A stretch of 27,294 nucleotides of DNA from GYS-P2D sp964489125 (GCA_964489125.1 CAZAXY010000040.1:1-27294), one strand, 5' to 3'; positions 16,060-24,713 are shown, counted from the stretch's first letter. Translations and numbers: made by a program. The notes: generated from the letters alone by a model not told the origin.

Positions 16060-16176
16060 TTACCCTTGTCTTTGTTTAAATCGAGGATTCTTCTTGTTAA
16101 TCACATAAAGTTTCCCTTTTCTTCTGATGATCTTACAATCAGTAGATCTCTTCTTAATAGATGCTTTTACTTTCAT
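16060..16176 (-). CDS. rpmJ: 50S ribosomal protein L36 (zinc-free form)
   Basis: This 38-residue protein starts MKVKASIKKRSTDCKIIRRK and ends NPRFKQRQG, a clear L36. The zinc-binding type has four ligands (three Cys and a His). Here only C14 remains and the other sites are Ser/Arg, Asn and Phe, so this is the form that does not bind zinc. It starts 1 bp after infA ends. Confidence 0.96.
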   Translation of the reverse strand: MKVKASIKKRSTDCKIIRRKGKLYVINKKNPRFKQRQG

Positions 16177-16177
16177 C

Positions 16178-16396
16178 TTATTTATATCTAAAAGTTATAC
16201 GTCCTCTTGTCAAATCATATGGCGACATCTCTACAGCAACCTTGTCTCCAGGAAGAATTTTTATATAGTGCATTCTCATCTTTCCACTGATCGTAGCTGT
16301 GATAAGATGATTGTTCTCCAACCTCACTCTAAACATTGCATTTGACAATGCTTCTTCGATGATTCCGTCCTGTTTTATTAAATTCTTTTTTGCCAT
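16178..16396 (-). CDS. infA: Translation initiation factor IF-1
   Basis: The 72-residue IF-1 is a single OB-fold protein that binds the ribosomal A site during initiation. Recognised by GIIEEALSNAMFRVRLENN and MRMHYIKILPGDKVAVEMSPYD. ATG at 16396 (MAKKNLIKQDG) gives the family length; six extra codons upstream would be non-conserved. It sits between map and rpmJ. Confidence 0.97.
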   Translation of the reverse strand: MAKKNLIKQDGIIEEALSNAMFRVRLENNHLITATISGKMRMHYIKILPGDKVAVEMSPYDLTRGRITFRYK

Positions 16397-16418
16397 ATAA
16401 ATTTGGGAGTGCAAATAT

Positions 16419-17234
16419 CTATTTTTTTAAGCAAATTTTCTGTAAATTTTTATTTTTCTCAATAGTTTCTTCAATGCGTCCGTGGTCCGATAAAATATCA
16501 GGGCCTGAAGCCGTAACTGCAATTGTGTGCTCATAGTGAGCAGATGGTTTTCTGTCTTTAGTATATATAGTCCATCCATCCTTGGCTTGTCTCACATTTC
16601 TGACTCCCATATTTACCATCGGTTCTATCGCAATAACCAGTCCTTCTTGAAGTTTTATGCCTCTACCTTTTTTACCATAGTTAGGTACTTCTGGCTTTTC
16701 GTGCAGTTTCCTACCGAGGCCATGACCGACCAATTCTCGGACTACACTATATCCATGCATACGCTCATTATAATGTTGTATGGCATGACTCACATCTCCA
16801 AGTCGATTTCCTACCCGTGCCTGATCAATACCAAGTGTCAGAGATTCCTTAGTCGCCACGAGTAGTTTCATAATTTCTTCGCTGACCTCGCCAACAACAA
16901 AGGTGTATGCCGCATCTCCATAGAAGTCATTAAGAAAAACACCACAATCGATGGAAACGATGTCCCCGACCTTGAATGGTTCATCATCTGGCAATCCGTG
17001 AACAACGACTTCATTTTTAGAAATTAGCAAAGTTGACGGACAGCCATAAAGACCTTTAAATCCTGGTAGTGCACCTTGATCCCTTATATATGTCTCAGCC
17101 ATCTCATCGAGATGTGAGCCTTTAATCCCTTCCTTTAATTCTGCTGCAACTAATGAGAGTGTATCGGAGACCATCAGGCAATTCTTTCTGATGAGCTCGA
17201 TCTCTTCGTCAGTCTTATATATTGGTTTAGACAT
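16419..17234 (-). CDS. map: Methionine aminopeptidase, type I
   Basis: The 271-residue enzyme removes the initiator methionine from new proteins. The five metal ligands of the family are present: D96 and D107 (IDCGVFLNDFYGD), H171 (GHGLGRKLHE), E204 (IEPM) and E235 (HYEHTIAVT). H79 and H178 are the usual catalytic-site histidines. It has no N-terminal zinc-finger extension, so it is the short bacterial type. It lies between secY and infA; adk, which sits between secY and map in many other bacteria, is absent. Confidence 0.97.
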   Translation of the reverse strand: MSKPIYKTDEEIELIRKNCLMVSDTLSLVAAELKEGIKGSHLDEMAETYIRDQGALPGFKGLYGCPSTLLISKNEVVVHGLPDDEPFKVGDIVSIDCGVFLNDFYGDAAYTFVVGEVSEEIMKLLVATKESLTLGIDQARVGNRLGDVSHAIQHYNERMHGYSVVRELVGHGLGRKLHEKPEVPNYGKKGRGIKLQEGLVIAIEPMVNMGVRNVRQAKDGWTIYTKDRKPSAHYEHTIAVTASGPDILSDHGRIEETIEKNKNLQKICLKK

Positions 17235-17248
17235 GAAGAGGATCCGTC

Positions 17249-18613
17249 TTACATGCTAGCTCCTATCGGCTGCATCCCACTACGTCCTTTCAATTTACCT
17301 GACTTAACCAGCCCGTCATACTTTCTCATTAATAGGTGACTCTCTATCTGTTGTAATGTATCAAGGACAACACCAACTAATATTAATAGAGAAGTTCCTC
17401 CAAAGAAGAAAGCAAAGGCGTCATTGACTCCGAATCTTGCTACGATAGCAGGGAAGATTGAAATCAAACCTAAGAATATAGATCCTGGCAAAGTCACTCT
17501 CGTGGTGAGTGAATCAATAAACTCTTGTGTTGCTTGTCCCGGCTTGATACCTGGGATAAAAGCATTTTGTCTTTTTAAGTATTCTGAATACTGTTGTGGA
17601 TTAACCAACAAGGCTGTATAAACATATGTGAATATCACTACCAATAAGAAGAATATTACATTATACGGTAATGACTTCCAATTAGTCATGGACATCAAGA
17701 ATCCACTTTGTGCTGCTCCATCTCCTGCAGCCCATTGGGCAATAGTCATAGGTAAGAACATAATTGCTTGAGCAAAGATGATAGGCATCACACCAGCGGC
17801 ATTAACCTTGAGCGGAATAAAATCACGAGCACCAGCCATAGGTACAGCTCCTCCACTTCTGCCGACCATGCGCTTGGCAAATTGTAATGGTATCCTACGT
17901 ACACCCTGTACAATCATGATACAGGCCATCACTATAAGGAACAATATGATCATCTCTATGAAGAATAGGAAGACATTATTATTGAATGCTCCGATCACCT
18001 CCGCAAAGAATGCTGTAGGTAGCGTGGCAATAATACCAATCATAATTAATAGTGATACACCGTTTCCGATGCCATCCTCAGTAATACGCTCACCGAGCCA
18101 CATAGCAAATATGGTACCCGTCGAGAGTATGATAATATTACTAAACCAGAACACTGTTGGACTTAGGTCAGGCGTAACTGCCCCTGGTATAGAGGATATA
18201 TAGCCTAAGTATGTCCCCCCTTGCACTAAGGTAATAGCCAAGGTGAGCCAACGAGTTATCTGCGTTATTTTCTTTCTGCCGCTCTCTCCTTCTTTTTGTT
18301 GAAGTCTTTGGAAGTACGGAACCGCGAATCCGAGTAGTTGTATAATGATCGATGCAGTAATATAAGGCATGATGCCTAGTGCGAATATAGATGCCCTATT
18401 AAAGGCACCGCCTGCAAAGGTATTGATGAGACCTAAGATATCATTAGCTCCTCTACCTGACGCTGCGTCGGCCAATGCCTGTGCATTAGCACCTGGTAAA
18501 ACGATAAAAGAACCGATTCTATAAATGAAAATCAGTCCTAAGGTGTAAAGGATTTTATTTCTAAGTTCCTTTATCTTCCATATGTTATTTAGAGTCTCAA
18601 TGAACCTCTTCAT
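17249..18613 (-). CDS. secY: Protein translocase subunit SecY
   Basis: The 454-residue multi-spanning membrane protein forms the SecYEG channel. It begins with MKRFIETLNNIWKIKELRNK and includes the plug-region and second-helix pattern ILGLINTFAGGAFNRASIFA and GIMPYITASIIIQLL. Later segments GNGVSLLIMIGII and VNPQQYSEYLKRQNAFIPGI match cytoplasmic loop and helix signatures of the family. About ten hydrophobic helices are visible. It follows rplO, as in most spc operons. Confidence 0.98.
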   Translation of the reverse strand: MKRFIETLNNIWKIKELRNKILYTLGLIFIYRIGSFIVLPGANAQALADAASGRGANDILGLINTFAGGAFNRASIFALGIMPYITASIIIQLLGFAVPYFQRLQQKEGESGRKKITQITRWLTLAITLVQGGTYLGYISSIPGAVTPDLSPTVFWFSNIIILSTGTIFAMWLGERITEDGIGNGVSLLIMIGIIATLPTAFFAEVIGAFNNNVFLFFIEMIILFLIVMACIMIVQGVRRIPLQFAKRMVGRSGGAVPMAGARDFIPLKVNAAGVMPIIFAQAIMFLPMTIAQWAAGDGAAQSGFLMSMTNWKSLPYNVIFFLLVVIFTYVYTALLVNPQQYSEYLKRQNAFIPGIKPGQATQEFIDSLTTRVTLPGSIFLGLISIFPAIVARFGVNDAFAFFFGGTSLLILVGVVLDTLQQIESHLLMRKYDGLVKSGKLKGRSGMQPIGASM

Positions 18614-18625
18614 ATTTATTATTTC

Positions 18626-19072
18626 TTATAATTGAACAACTCTACCACCAGATGCTTCGATCTTTGTTTTCGCAGATGCAGAAAACGCATGGGCAGAAAC
18701 ATTAACTGCTTTATCTAGTTCTCCAGAACCCAAAACTTTGATAACATCATTCTTTTTGATAAGTCCCAGCTTATAAAGCTCTTCAGGAGATACAGCACTT
18801 AAACCGTATTTTTCAGTTAAGGCAGTAATCTTACCCACATTAAGCGCCACATATGCGACTCGGTTAGGGCTCTTAAATCCTCTCTTAGGAAGTCTCATCT
18901 GCAGTGGCATCTGACCACCCTCAAAGTTTCTTTTACGAGAGTACCCTGATCTACTCTTAGCTCCTTTGTGGCCTCTTGTTGCTGTACCACCCTTGCCAGA
19001 TCCTTGTCCTCGAGCGATTCTCTTACCCTTCTTTGTAGATCCCTTTGCAGGTTTTAATTCATGTAATTCCAT
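18626..19072 (-). CDS. rplO: 50S ribosomal protein L15
   Basis: The 148-residue L15 has the Gly/Lys/Arg-rich extended N-terminal half (GRGQGSGKGGTATRGHKGAK-type) and the globular C-terminal half ending GGRVVQL. It is a late-assembly, interior protein of the large subunit. It lies between rpmD and secY. Confidence 0.98.
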   Translation of the reverse strand: MELHELKPAKGSTKKGKRIARGQGSGKGGTATRGHKGAKSRSGYSRKRNFEGGQMPLQMRLPKRGFKSPNRVAYVALNVGKITALTEKYGLSAVSPEELYKLGLIKKNDVIKVLGSGELDKAVNVSAHAFSASAKTKIEASGGRVVQL

Positions 19073-19082
19073 AACTCTACAG

Positions 19083-19259
19083 TTAAACTTCTTCTATAGC
19101 TAATAAATGCTTCACTTTTGCAATCATGCCAGCGACCTGAGGATTAACGTCCTTTTCGATTTCATGATTCAATTTTCTTAAACCTAAAGCTCTAACCGTT
19201 GCTTTTTGGTCTTTAGGCTTTCCAATTACACTCCGTACTAATTTTAGTTTCAATTTCAT
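19083..19259 (-). CDS. rpmD: 50S ribosomal protein L30
   Basis: This 58-residue protein, starting MKLKLKLVRSVIGKPKDQKA and continuing RALGLRKLNHEIEK, is a clear L30. It fills the gap between rpsE (stop at 19263) and rplO, the expected place for rpmD. The start ATG is at 19259 and the stop TAA at 19083-19085. Confidence 0.96.
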   Translation of the reverse strand: MKLKLKLVRSVIGKPKDQKATVRALGLRKLNHEIEKDVNPQVAGMIAKVKHLLAIEEV

Positions 19260-19262
19260 GGC

Positions 19263-19775
19263 CTATCCGTTATATAGTTTTTCTAATGTAATTCCTCTCT
19301 GTCGGGCAACATCCTGAGGGCTTCTCAGCTTAGTCAGTGCGTCAAGAGTTGCTTTAATCACGTTATGAGGATTAGATGATCCCTGTGACTTGGCTAACAC
19401 ATTGTGTAATCCTCCTATCTCCAATACTGCTCTCATGGCACCACCTGCAATCAGTCCTGTACCATCTGATGCTGGCTTGATTAATACCTTTCCTGCGCCA
19501 TACTTACCTTTTTGTTCATGTGGTATAGTACCGTTTTGGATAGGAAACTTCACCAAGTTCTTCTTAGCATCATCTACAGCTTTTGCGATAGATTCAGAAA
19601 CATCTCTTGCTTTACCTAAACCATGGCCTACGGTGCCGTTACCATCTCCTACCACAACAACTGCGGCGAAGCTGAACGTACGCCCACCCTTAGTTACCTT
19701 AGCAACTCTGTTTAGATTCACCAGCTTTTCTTTAAGCTCGGTTTCTGACGCTTTTATTCTATTGTCTTTTGCCAT
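19263..19775 (-). CDS. rpsE: 30S ribosomal protein S5
   Basis: The 170-residue S5 helps decoding fidelity and lies at the mRNA entry. The double-stranded RNA-binding-like N-terminal part (VAKVTKGGRTFSFAAVVVVG) and the C-terminal part (LIAGGAMRAVLEIGG) are intact. It sits 9 bp after rplR. Confidence 0.98.
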   Translation of the reverse strand: MAKDNRIKASETELKEKLVNLNRVAKVTKGGRTFSFAAVVVVGDGNGTVGHGLGKARDVSESIAKAVDDAKKNLVKFPIQNGTIPHEQKGKYGAGKVLIKPASDGTGLIAGGAMRAVLEIGGLHNVLAKSQGSSNPHNVIKATLDALTKLRSPQDVARQRGITLEKLYNG

Positions 19776-19784
19776 CTTACTATC

Positions 19785-20126
19785 TTAAAATTGAAGACCA
19801 CCCTCACGAGCACCCTCTGCTAAAGCTTTTATTCTACCGTGATATATATATCCAGATCTGTCAAATACTACACTTTCCACATTTTGAGCTTTGGCTTTCT
19901 CAGCTAAGTCCATACCTACTTTCTTGGCAGTCTCAACTTTGTTAGCACCTTTCTCTAATGTCTTGGATGATGATGACGCAAGCGTCTGACCATTAGCATC
20001 ATCAATCAACTGACAATATATCTCCTTATTACTTCTAAACACAGATAATCTAGGTCGATCAGCAGTGCCATTAATGGACTTTCTGATACGTAACTTGATC
20101 TTCTGTCTTGCCGTTAATTTACCCAT
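19785..20126 (-). CDS. rplR: 50S ribosomal protein L18
   Basis: The 113-residue L18 binds 5S rRNA together with L5 and L25. Recognised by RPRLSVFRSNKEIYCQLIDD and the C-terminal FDRSGYIYHGRIKALAEGAR. Length is normal, 12 bp after rplF. Confidence 0.98.
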   Translation of the reverse strand: MGKLTARQKIKLRIRKSINGTADRPRLSVFRSNKEIYCQLIDDANGQTLASSSSKTLEKGANKVETAKKVGMDLAEKAKAQNVESVVFDRSGYIYHGRIKALAEGAREGGLQF

Positions 20127-20138
20127 GATTAATTATTA

Positions 20139-20690
20139 TTAACCAGCTGTTTTACCAGCTTTACGTCTGATTTGTTCATCAATAAACTTAACACCCTTGC
20201 CTTTATACGGTTCTGGCTTTCTAAATGCGCGAATCTTAGCCGCAACCTGACCGATCAACTGCTTATCAATCCCTTCCAAAATAACTCTCGGCGTCTGACC
20301 TTTTTCCATTGTCGTAGTAAGCTTTAGCTCACTCGGAATTACGAAGTAGATCGGGTGCGAGTATCCTAATGTTAGCTCTAACATATTGCCTGTGTTGGCC
20401 ACTCGGTAACCTACACCTACCAACTCTAACTCTTTTTTATAGCCTTCTGACACACCAACAACCATATTATTAATCAATGAGCGGTATAAGCCGTGCAATG
20501 ATTTATGTCTCTTTTGTTCCGTCGGACGAACTACGGTAAACAGGCCATCTTCTTGAGTGAACGTAAAGTCTGAATCAATCTTTTCAGTGAGTTCCCCCTT
20601 TGGACCTTTTACTGTTACAAGGTTGCTCTTATCGATGTCGATAGAAACTCCTTGGATTATATTAATAGGTGCTTTTCCAATTCTTGACAT
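20139..20690 (-). CDS. rplF: 50S ribosomal protein L6
   Basis: The 183-residue L6 binds the sarcin-ricin region near the factor-binding site. It begins MSRIGKAPI and contains VTVKGPKGEL, GVGYRV and the C-terminal signature PEPYKGKGVKF. Two L6 repeats are visible. Confidence 0.98.
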   Translation of the reverse strand: MSRIGKAPINIIQGVSIDIDKSNLVTVKGPKGELTEKIDSDFTFTQEDGLFTVVRPTEQKRHKSLHGLYRSLINNMVVGVSEGYKKELELVGVGYRVANTGNMLELTLGYSHPIYFVIPSELKLTTTMEKGQTPRVILEGIDKQLIGQVAAKIRAFRKPEPYKGKGVKFIDEQIRRKAGKTAG

Positions 20691-20700
20691 AACCTAATTA

Positions 20701-21099
20701 TTAATATACGTAGCAGAGTACTTCTCCACCCACATTATTAGTTCTTGCTTGCTTGTCTGTCATCAACCCCTTTGAGGTACTGATGATTGCGATTCCCAGA
20801 CCATTAATGATTCTAGGTAAATCTTCGGCAGCAGCATATTTTCTTAATCCTGGCTTACTGATACGTCCCAACTTTCTGATTACAGGAAGCTTGGTTTTAT
20901 TGTCGTACTTCAAAGCTATCTTAATACTTCCAGGCACGCCATCTTCAAACTTATACTTCAGGATATACCCCTGATCATACAGTATCTCTGTGATACTCTT
21001 TTTAATCTTAGACGCTGGAATCTCCACAATACGGTGCCCTGCTTTCTGAGCATTGCGTACTCTTGTCAAATAATCTGCAATCGGATCTGTTAGTGCCAT
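20701..21099 (-). CDS. rpsH: 30S ribosomal protein S8
   Basis: The 132-residue S8 binds the central domain of 16S rRNA, and in E. coli its own mRNA near rplE. Recognised by DPIADYLTRVRNA and, near the end, IISTSKGLMTDKQAR and GGEVLCYVY. Whether the autoregulation exists here is not known. Confidence 0.98.
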   Translation of the reverse strand: MALTDPIADYLTRVRNAQKAGHRIVEIPASKIKKSITEILYDQGYILKYKFEDGVPGSIKIALKYDNKTKLPVIRKLGRISKPGLRKYAAAEDLPRIINGLGIAIISTSKGLMTDKQARTNNVGGEVLCYVY

Positions 21100-21111
21100 A
21101 TCTCTATCTTT

Positions 21112-21381
21112 TTACCAGCTCGCTTTAGTTAATCCAGGTATCTTACCATCTAGGGCCATTTTTCTAAATGTCACCCTGTTGATTCCAAACTTCCTCATAT
21201 ATCCCTTGGGGCGTCCTGTGAGCTTACACCTGTTGTGTAATCTTACGGCAGAAGAATTTCTTGGAAGTTTATCTAATTCTTCCCAACGACCTTCTTCTTT
21301 TAGTTTTTTCCTAAGATCAGCATATTTAGCTACAAGCTTCTGACGCTTCGCTTCGCGTGCTATTATCGACTTCTTAGCCAT
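21112..21381 (-). CDS. rpsN: 30S ribosomal protein S14 (zinc-free long form)
   Basis: The 89-residue S14 has the long N-terminal part (MAKKSIIAREAKRQKLVAKY) and the conserved C-terminal RCKLTGRPKGYMRKFGI and LPGLTKASW-like ending (IPGLTKASW). It has one cysteine and none of the CxxC pairs of the short zinc-binding form. Only a 5-bp gap follows rplE. Confidence 0.97.
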   Translation of the reverse strand: MAKKSIIAREAKRQKLVAKYADLRKKLKEEGRWEELDKLPRNSSAVRLHNRCKLTGRPKGYMRKFGINRVTFRKMALDGKIPGLTKASW

Positions 21382-21386
21382 AATTA

Positions 21387-21944
21387 TTAGTTTCTCATGT
21401 TTTTGAATGGTAATCCCATTTCTTTAAGTAAAGCGTATGCTTCACCATCAGTCTTAGCGGATGTAACTATAGTCACATCCATCCCTGAGATCTTATTGAC
21501 TTTGTCGATATTGATCTCTGGAAAGATAATCTGTTCTTTAATTCCCAATGTATAGTTCCCTCTTCCATCGAAGCTCTTATCGTTGATCCCTCTAAAGTCA
21601 CGTACTCTTGGGAGTGCAACTGCAAGTAGACGGTCTAAGAACTCATACATCATGTTATCTCTTAACGTCACCTTTGCCCCAATAGTCATATCTTCTCTCA
21701 ACTTAAAGTTGGAAACAGATTTTTTGGCTTTACAAGGCACTGCTTTCTGCCCAGTTACTTGAGTGATCTCATTGAGAGATATATCAATTAACTTTTTATC
21801 CTGAGTGGCACCACCTATACCTTGATTGATACAAATCTTTTCAATCTTAGGCACCTGCATGACAGAAGAGTATTTGAACTGCTCCATCAACTTAGATGTG
21901 ACCTCTTTTTTATAAAATTCTTTTAGCCTAGGTATGTATGACAT
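21387..21944 (-). CDS. rplE: 50S ribosomal protein L5
   Basis: The 185-residue L5 binds 5S rRNA and contacts P-site tRNA. Conserved segments: VMQVPKIEKICINQGIGGA, ITGQKAV-type (VTGQKAVPCKAKKSVSNFKL), and RVRDFRGI. The ATG overlaps the rplX stop by one base (TAATG). Confidence 0.98.
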   Translation of the reverse strand: MSYIPRLKEFYKKEVTSKLMEQFKYSSVMQVPKIEKICINQGIGGATQDKKLIDISLNEITQVTGQKAVPCKAKKSVSNFKLREDMTIGAKVTLRDNMMYEFLDRLLAVALPRVRDFRGINDKSFDGRGNYTLGIKEQIIFPEINIDKVNKISGMDVTIVTSAKTDGEAYALLKEMGLPFKNMRN

Positions 21945-22264
21945 TATCCTATAATTTCTCCTGATTTTTTAGAATATCGGACTGTTCTATCACCGTCCTT
22001 CTTTCTACCTATCCTTGTTGGTTCTCCTGACTTAGGGTCAATCAACATGATATTAGAAATGTGTATTGGGGCGCTCTGTTCAATAATCCCGCCAGCCTCA
22101 TCATTAGTAGGCTTTTGGTGTTTCTTTTGAACATTCACTCCTTCTACAACTGCTCTATTCTTGCTTGGCAATACTTGTAATACTTCACCAGTAGCGCCTT
22201 TATCTGCACCAGCTATGACGATTACTTGATCACCTTTCTTTATATGTAGCTTTTTTGAGCTCAT
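21944..22264 (-). CDS. rplX: 50S ribosomal protein L24
   Basis: The 106-residue L24 initiates large-subunit assembly. It carries a KOW motif (IKKGDQVIVIAGADKG) and VVEGVNVQKKHQKP. I start at ATG 22264 (MSSKKLHIKKGD); a longer frame to 22303 overlaps rplN and has no family match. Confidence 0.96.
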   Translation of the reverse strand: MSSKKLHIKKGDQVIVIAGADKGATGEVLQVLPSKNRAVVEGVNVQKKHQKPTNDEAGGIIEQSAPIHISNIMLIDPKSGEPTRIGRKKDGDRTVRYSKKSGEIIG

Positions 22265-22274
22265 CTCATGATTC

Positions 22275-22640
22275 TTACAGCACCTCTGGTGCAAGTGAAA
22301 CAATACGCATATATTCCTTATCTCTCAACTCACGAGCAACAGGGCCGAAAATACGTGTACCTCTTGGCTCATCAGATGCTGTCAATAAGACTACAGCATT
22401 ATCATCAAAACGGATATAACTACCGTCTTTTCTTCTGATCTCTTTCTTAGTTCTTACGATGACAGCTTTTGACACTGTTCCTTTCTTGATTCCTCCTGGC
22501 GAAGTCTCTTTGACAGATACTACGATCATGTCTCCGATACTTGCGTATCGTCTCTTAGATCCTCCCAATACTCTAATACAGAGTACTGATCTCGCTCCAG
22601 AGTTATCAGCTACGTCTAATCTTGATTCTTGCTGTATCAT
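22275..22640 (-). CDS. rplN: 50S ribosomal protein L14
   Basis: The 121-residue L14 lies on the interface near the sarcin-ricin loop. Recognised by MIQQESRLDVADNSGAR, SIGDMIVVSVKE and GTRIFGPVARELRDK. Ends 10 bp before rplX. Confidence 0.98.
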   Translation of the reverse strand: MIQQESRLDVADNSGARSVLCIRVLGGSKRRYASIGDMIVVSVKETSPGGIKKGTVSKAVIVRTKKEIRRKDGSYIRFDDNAVVLLTASDEPRGTRIFGPVARELRDKEYMRIVSLAPEVL

Positions 22641-22642
22641 TA

Positions 22643-22894
22643 TTATTTAGCCTTTTCGAGTATTTCTACTAAATTCCACCTCTTACGTCTACTCAAGGGT
22701 CTTGACTCGATAATCTTCACTTTATCGCCCTCACTACATTCATTTTTCTCATCATGGGCCATAAATTTTTTAGACTTTCTGATGAATTTCCCGTAGATCG
22801 GGTGCTTCAATCTTCTTTCTACCACTACTGTGATGGATTTGTCCATCTTGTTACTGGTAACTACCCCGACTATTTGCTTTTTATTCGTATCCAT
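22643..22894 (-). CDS. rpsQ: 30S ribosomal protein S17
   Basis: The 83-residue OB-fold S17 binds the 5' domain of 16S rRNA. Recognised by VGVVTSNKMDKSITVVVERR, HPIYGKF and IIESRPLSRRKRW. A 2-bp gap separates it from rplN. Confidence 0.98.
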   Translation of the reverse strand: MDTNKKQIVGVVTSNKMDKSITVVVERRLKHPIYGKFIRKSKKFMAHDEKNECSEGDKVKIIESRPLSRRKRWNLVEILEKAK

Positions 22895-22903
22895 GAGGGT
22901 GAT

Positions 22904-23158
22904 TTATTTATTCCTACGTCTTCTTGACCTAATCTTAGTTCTCGACGTTGCCTCGACATCTTCGAGTTCGCGTCTTCTGGCTTCTGTCTTCAATCTGGCG
23001 ATGTCTCTACGTACTTCTCGTAGTGTCAACGGGTTTTCTAATCCGCGGATCGCATGTTCAAATTTCATCTTGCCATATTGCTCTTGAGTGACATTGAGTT
23101 CATTTGCCAACTCTTCTGCACTGAATTCCTTAAGTTCTAAAAATTTCTTCGTAGCCAT
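22904..23158 (-). CDS. rpmC: 50S ribosomal protein L29
   Basis: L29 lies at the exit of the peptide tunnel, near the trigger factor and SRP docking site. The helical core EELANELNVTQEQYGKMKFE and the signature NPLTLREVRRDIARLKTEAR are clear. At 84 residues it is longer than the usual 63-70, with a C-terminal tail (SRTKIRSRRRRNK) rich in Arg. Short gaps: 7 bp after rplP and 9 bp before rpsQ. Confidence 0.97.
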   Translation of the reverse strand: MATKKFLELKEFSAEELANELNVTQEQYGKMKFEHAIRGLENPLTLREVRRDIARLKTEARRRELEDVEATSRTKIRSRRRRNK

Positions 23159-23165
23159 AATTATT

Positions 23166-23585
23166 CTATCCAGCGTAGTCTCTTCGCACTACAGTTTTAG
23201 TTAATACGGGTAATTTCTGTGCTGCCAATCTTAAGGCTTCTTCAGCTACTTCTTGTGGTACACCATCAAGCTCAAACATAATCCTACCAGGTTTAATCTG
23301 AGCTACGTAGTGATCAAGAGCACCCTTACCCTTACCCATCCTTACCTCTAGAGGCTTAGCAGTAATTGGCTTGTCTGGAAAAATACGTATCCATACTTTT
23401 CCTTCCCTCTTCATATATCTGGTCATCGCGATACGAGCTGCCTCAATCTGTCTACTCGTTAATCTCCCGCTCGTGACGGCCTTAAGTCCAAAAGATCCAA
23501 ATGCGATAGTGCTTCCTCGTTGAGCAAGTCCTCTATTGCGACCTTTCTGCTGTTTTCTATATTTAGTCCGTTTAGGCTGTAACAT
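23166..23585 (-). CDS. rplP: 50S ribosomal protein L16
   Basis: The 139-residue L16 helps shape the A-site tRNA pocket of the large subunit. Conserved RTKYRKQQKGRNRGLAQRG, EAARIAMTRYMKREGKVWIR, PLEVRMGKGKGA and the C-terminal ending are intact. Confidence 0.98.
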   Translation of the reverse strand: MLQPKRTKYRKQQKGRNRGLAQRGSTIAFGSFGLKAVTSGRLTSRQIEAARIAMTRYMKREGKVWIRIFPDKPITAKPLEVRMGKGKGALDHYVAQIKPGRIMFELDGVPQEVAEEALRLAAQKLPVLTKTVVRRDYAG

Positions 23586-23605
23586 TCCTAATACTTTTTA
23601 ATATC

Positions 23606-24322
23606 CTAATTATTTCTTCTTCCGCCGCCTCTTCTATTGCCGCGACCGCCTCTCTTATTTCTTAAGTCAACTCCAACATTTGGTGACAAGTCTCTTTTAC
23701 CAAGTACTTCCCCCTTACAGATCCATACTTTGATGCCAAGCTTGCCATATACTGTCAGCGCTTCTTTCAACGCATAATCGATATCTGCTCTGAAGGTATG
23801 CAATGGAATACGTCCATCCTTGAACTCTTCAGATCGCGCCATATCAGCACCATTCAATCGTCCACTGATGCGCACCTTGATTCCCTGCGCACCAGCTCTC
23901 ATAGTAGACTGAAGTGCCATCTTAATTGCACGTCTAAAGTTCACTCTACCTTCAAGCTGTCGAGCTATTGACTCTCCAACGATATTGGCGTCAAGCTCTG
24001 GCTTACGGATCTCAACGATGTTGATCTGTACGTCTGAACCTGTTAGTTTTTTCAACTCTTCTCTGATGCGATCCACTTCTTGTCCTCCCTTACCGATGAT
24101 TATGCCCGGTCGAGAAGTGTGAACTGTAACAGTGATTCTCTTAAGTGTTCTCTCGATAACTATGCGTGAGATACCTCCTCTTGAGATACGAGCGTTTAGG
24201 TATTCTCTGATTTTGACATCGCCGACAAACTTCTCAGCGAAGTTGCTGCCGCCATACCAATTGGAATCCCATCCTCTGATGATTCCTAAACGATTACCTA
24301 TAGGACTTGTCTTTTGACCCAT
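23606..24322 (-). CDS. rpsC: 30S ribosomal protein S3
   Basis: The 238-residue S3 lines the mRNA entry and has helicase activity with S4 and S5. The KH domain shows GIIIGKGGQEVDRIREEL, and the C-terminal domain SGRLNGADMARSEEFKDGR. The Gly/Arg/Asn-rich tail (last about 15 residues) is an extension seen in several phyla. Confidence 0.98.
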   Translation of the reverse strand: MGQKTSPIGNRLGIIRGWDSNWYGGSNFAEKFVGDVKIREYLNARISRGGISRIVIERTLKRITVTVHTSRPGIIIGKGGQEVDRIREELKKLTGSDVQINIVEIRKPELDANIVGESIARQLEGRVNFRRAIKMALQSTMRAGAQGIKVRISGRLNGADMARSEEFKDGRIPLHTFRADIDYALKEALTVYGKLGIKVWICKGEVLGKRDLSPNVGVDLRNKRGGRGNRRGGGRRNN

Positions 24323-24331
24323 GTTTATCTT

Positions 24332-24712
24332 TTATTCTTCTTCTGAAGAAGGTTCGTTATCTAATGCAAGTGTGTTCTCAACAACAAGTGTCACATGATT
24401 TGTACGCTTTCGAATCCTGTGCGCCCTCCCCTGCGGTGCTGGCCTAAAACGCTTAAGCGCTGTACCCTCATCTACCATTGCAGTCTTTACGATTAAATTA
24501 TAATCAGCTGCACTATATGCAGAATCACCTTTGTTTTCCCAATTTGAGACTGCAGACAACACTACCTTCTCTAACCACTCACCGGCTTCTTTCTTGGTGA
24601 ATCTCAATATGTTCAGCGCTTCATCAACAGACTTTCCCCTTATGAGATCAGCAACTAATCTCATTTTTCTCGCCGACATCGGACAGTTTCTCAATTTAGC
24701 TCTAGCCTCCAT
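24332..24712 (-). CDS. rplV: 50S ribosomal protein L22
   Basis: The 126-residue L22 has a loop that lines the peptide tunnel. The start MEARAKLRNCPMSARKMRLV at ATG 24712 is right; a longer frame to 24781 overlaps rpsS. The tunnel-loop sequence AQGRAHRIRKRTNH is intact, with an acidic tail (EPSSEEE). It starts 1 bp after the rpsS stop. Confidence 0.97.
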   Translation of the reverse strand: MEARAKLRNCPMSARKMRLVADLIRGKSVDEALNILRFTKKEAGEWLEKVVLSAVSNWENKGDSAYSAADYNLIVKTAMVDEGTALKRFRPAPQGRAHRIRKRTNHVTLVVENTLALDNEPSSEEE

Positions 24713-24713
24713 A

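Noticed and set aside
17424..18203. Plus-strand frames opposite secY
   Set aside because: Antisense shadows of hydrophobic helix codons; secY is intact on the minus strand.
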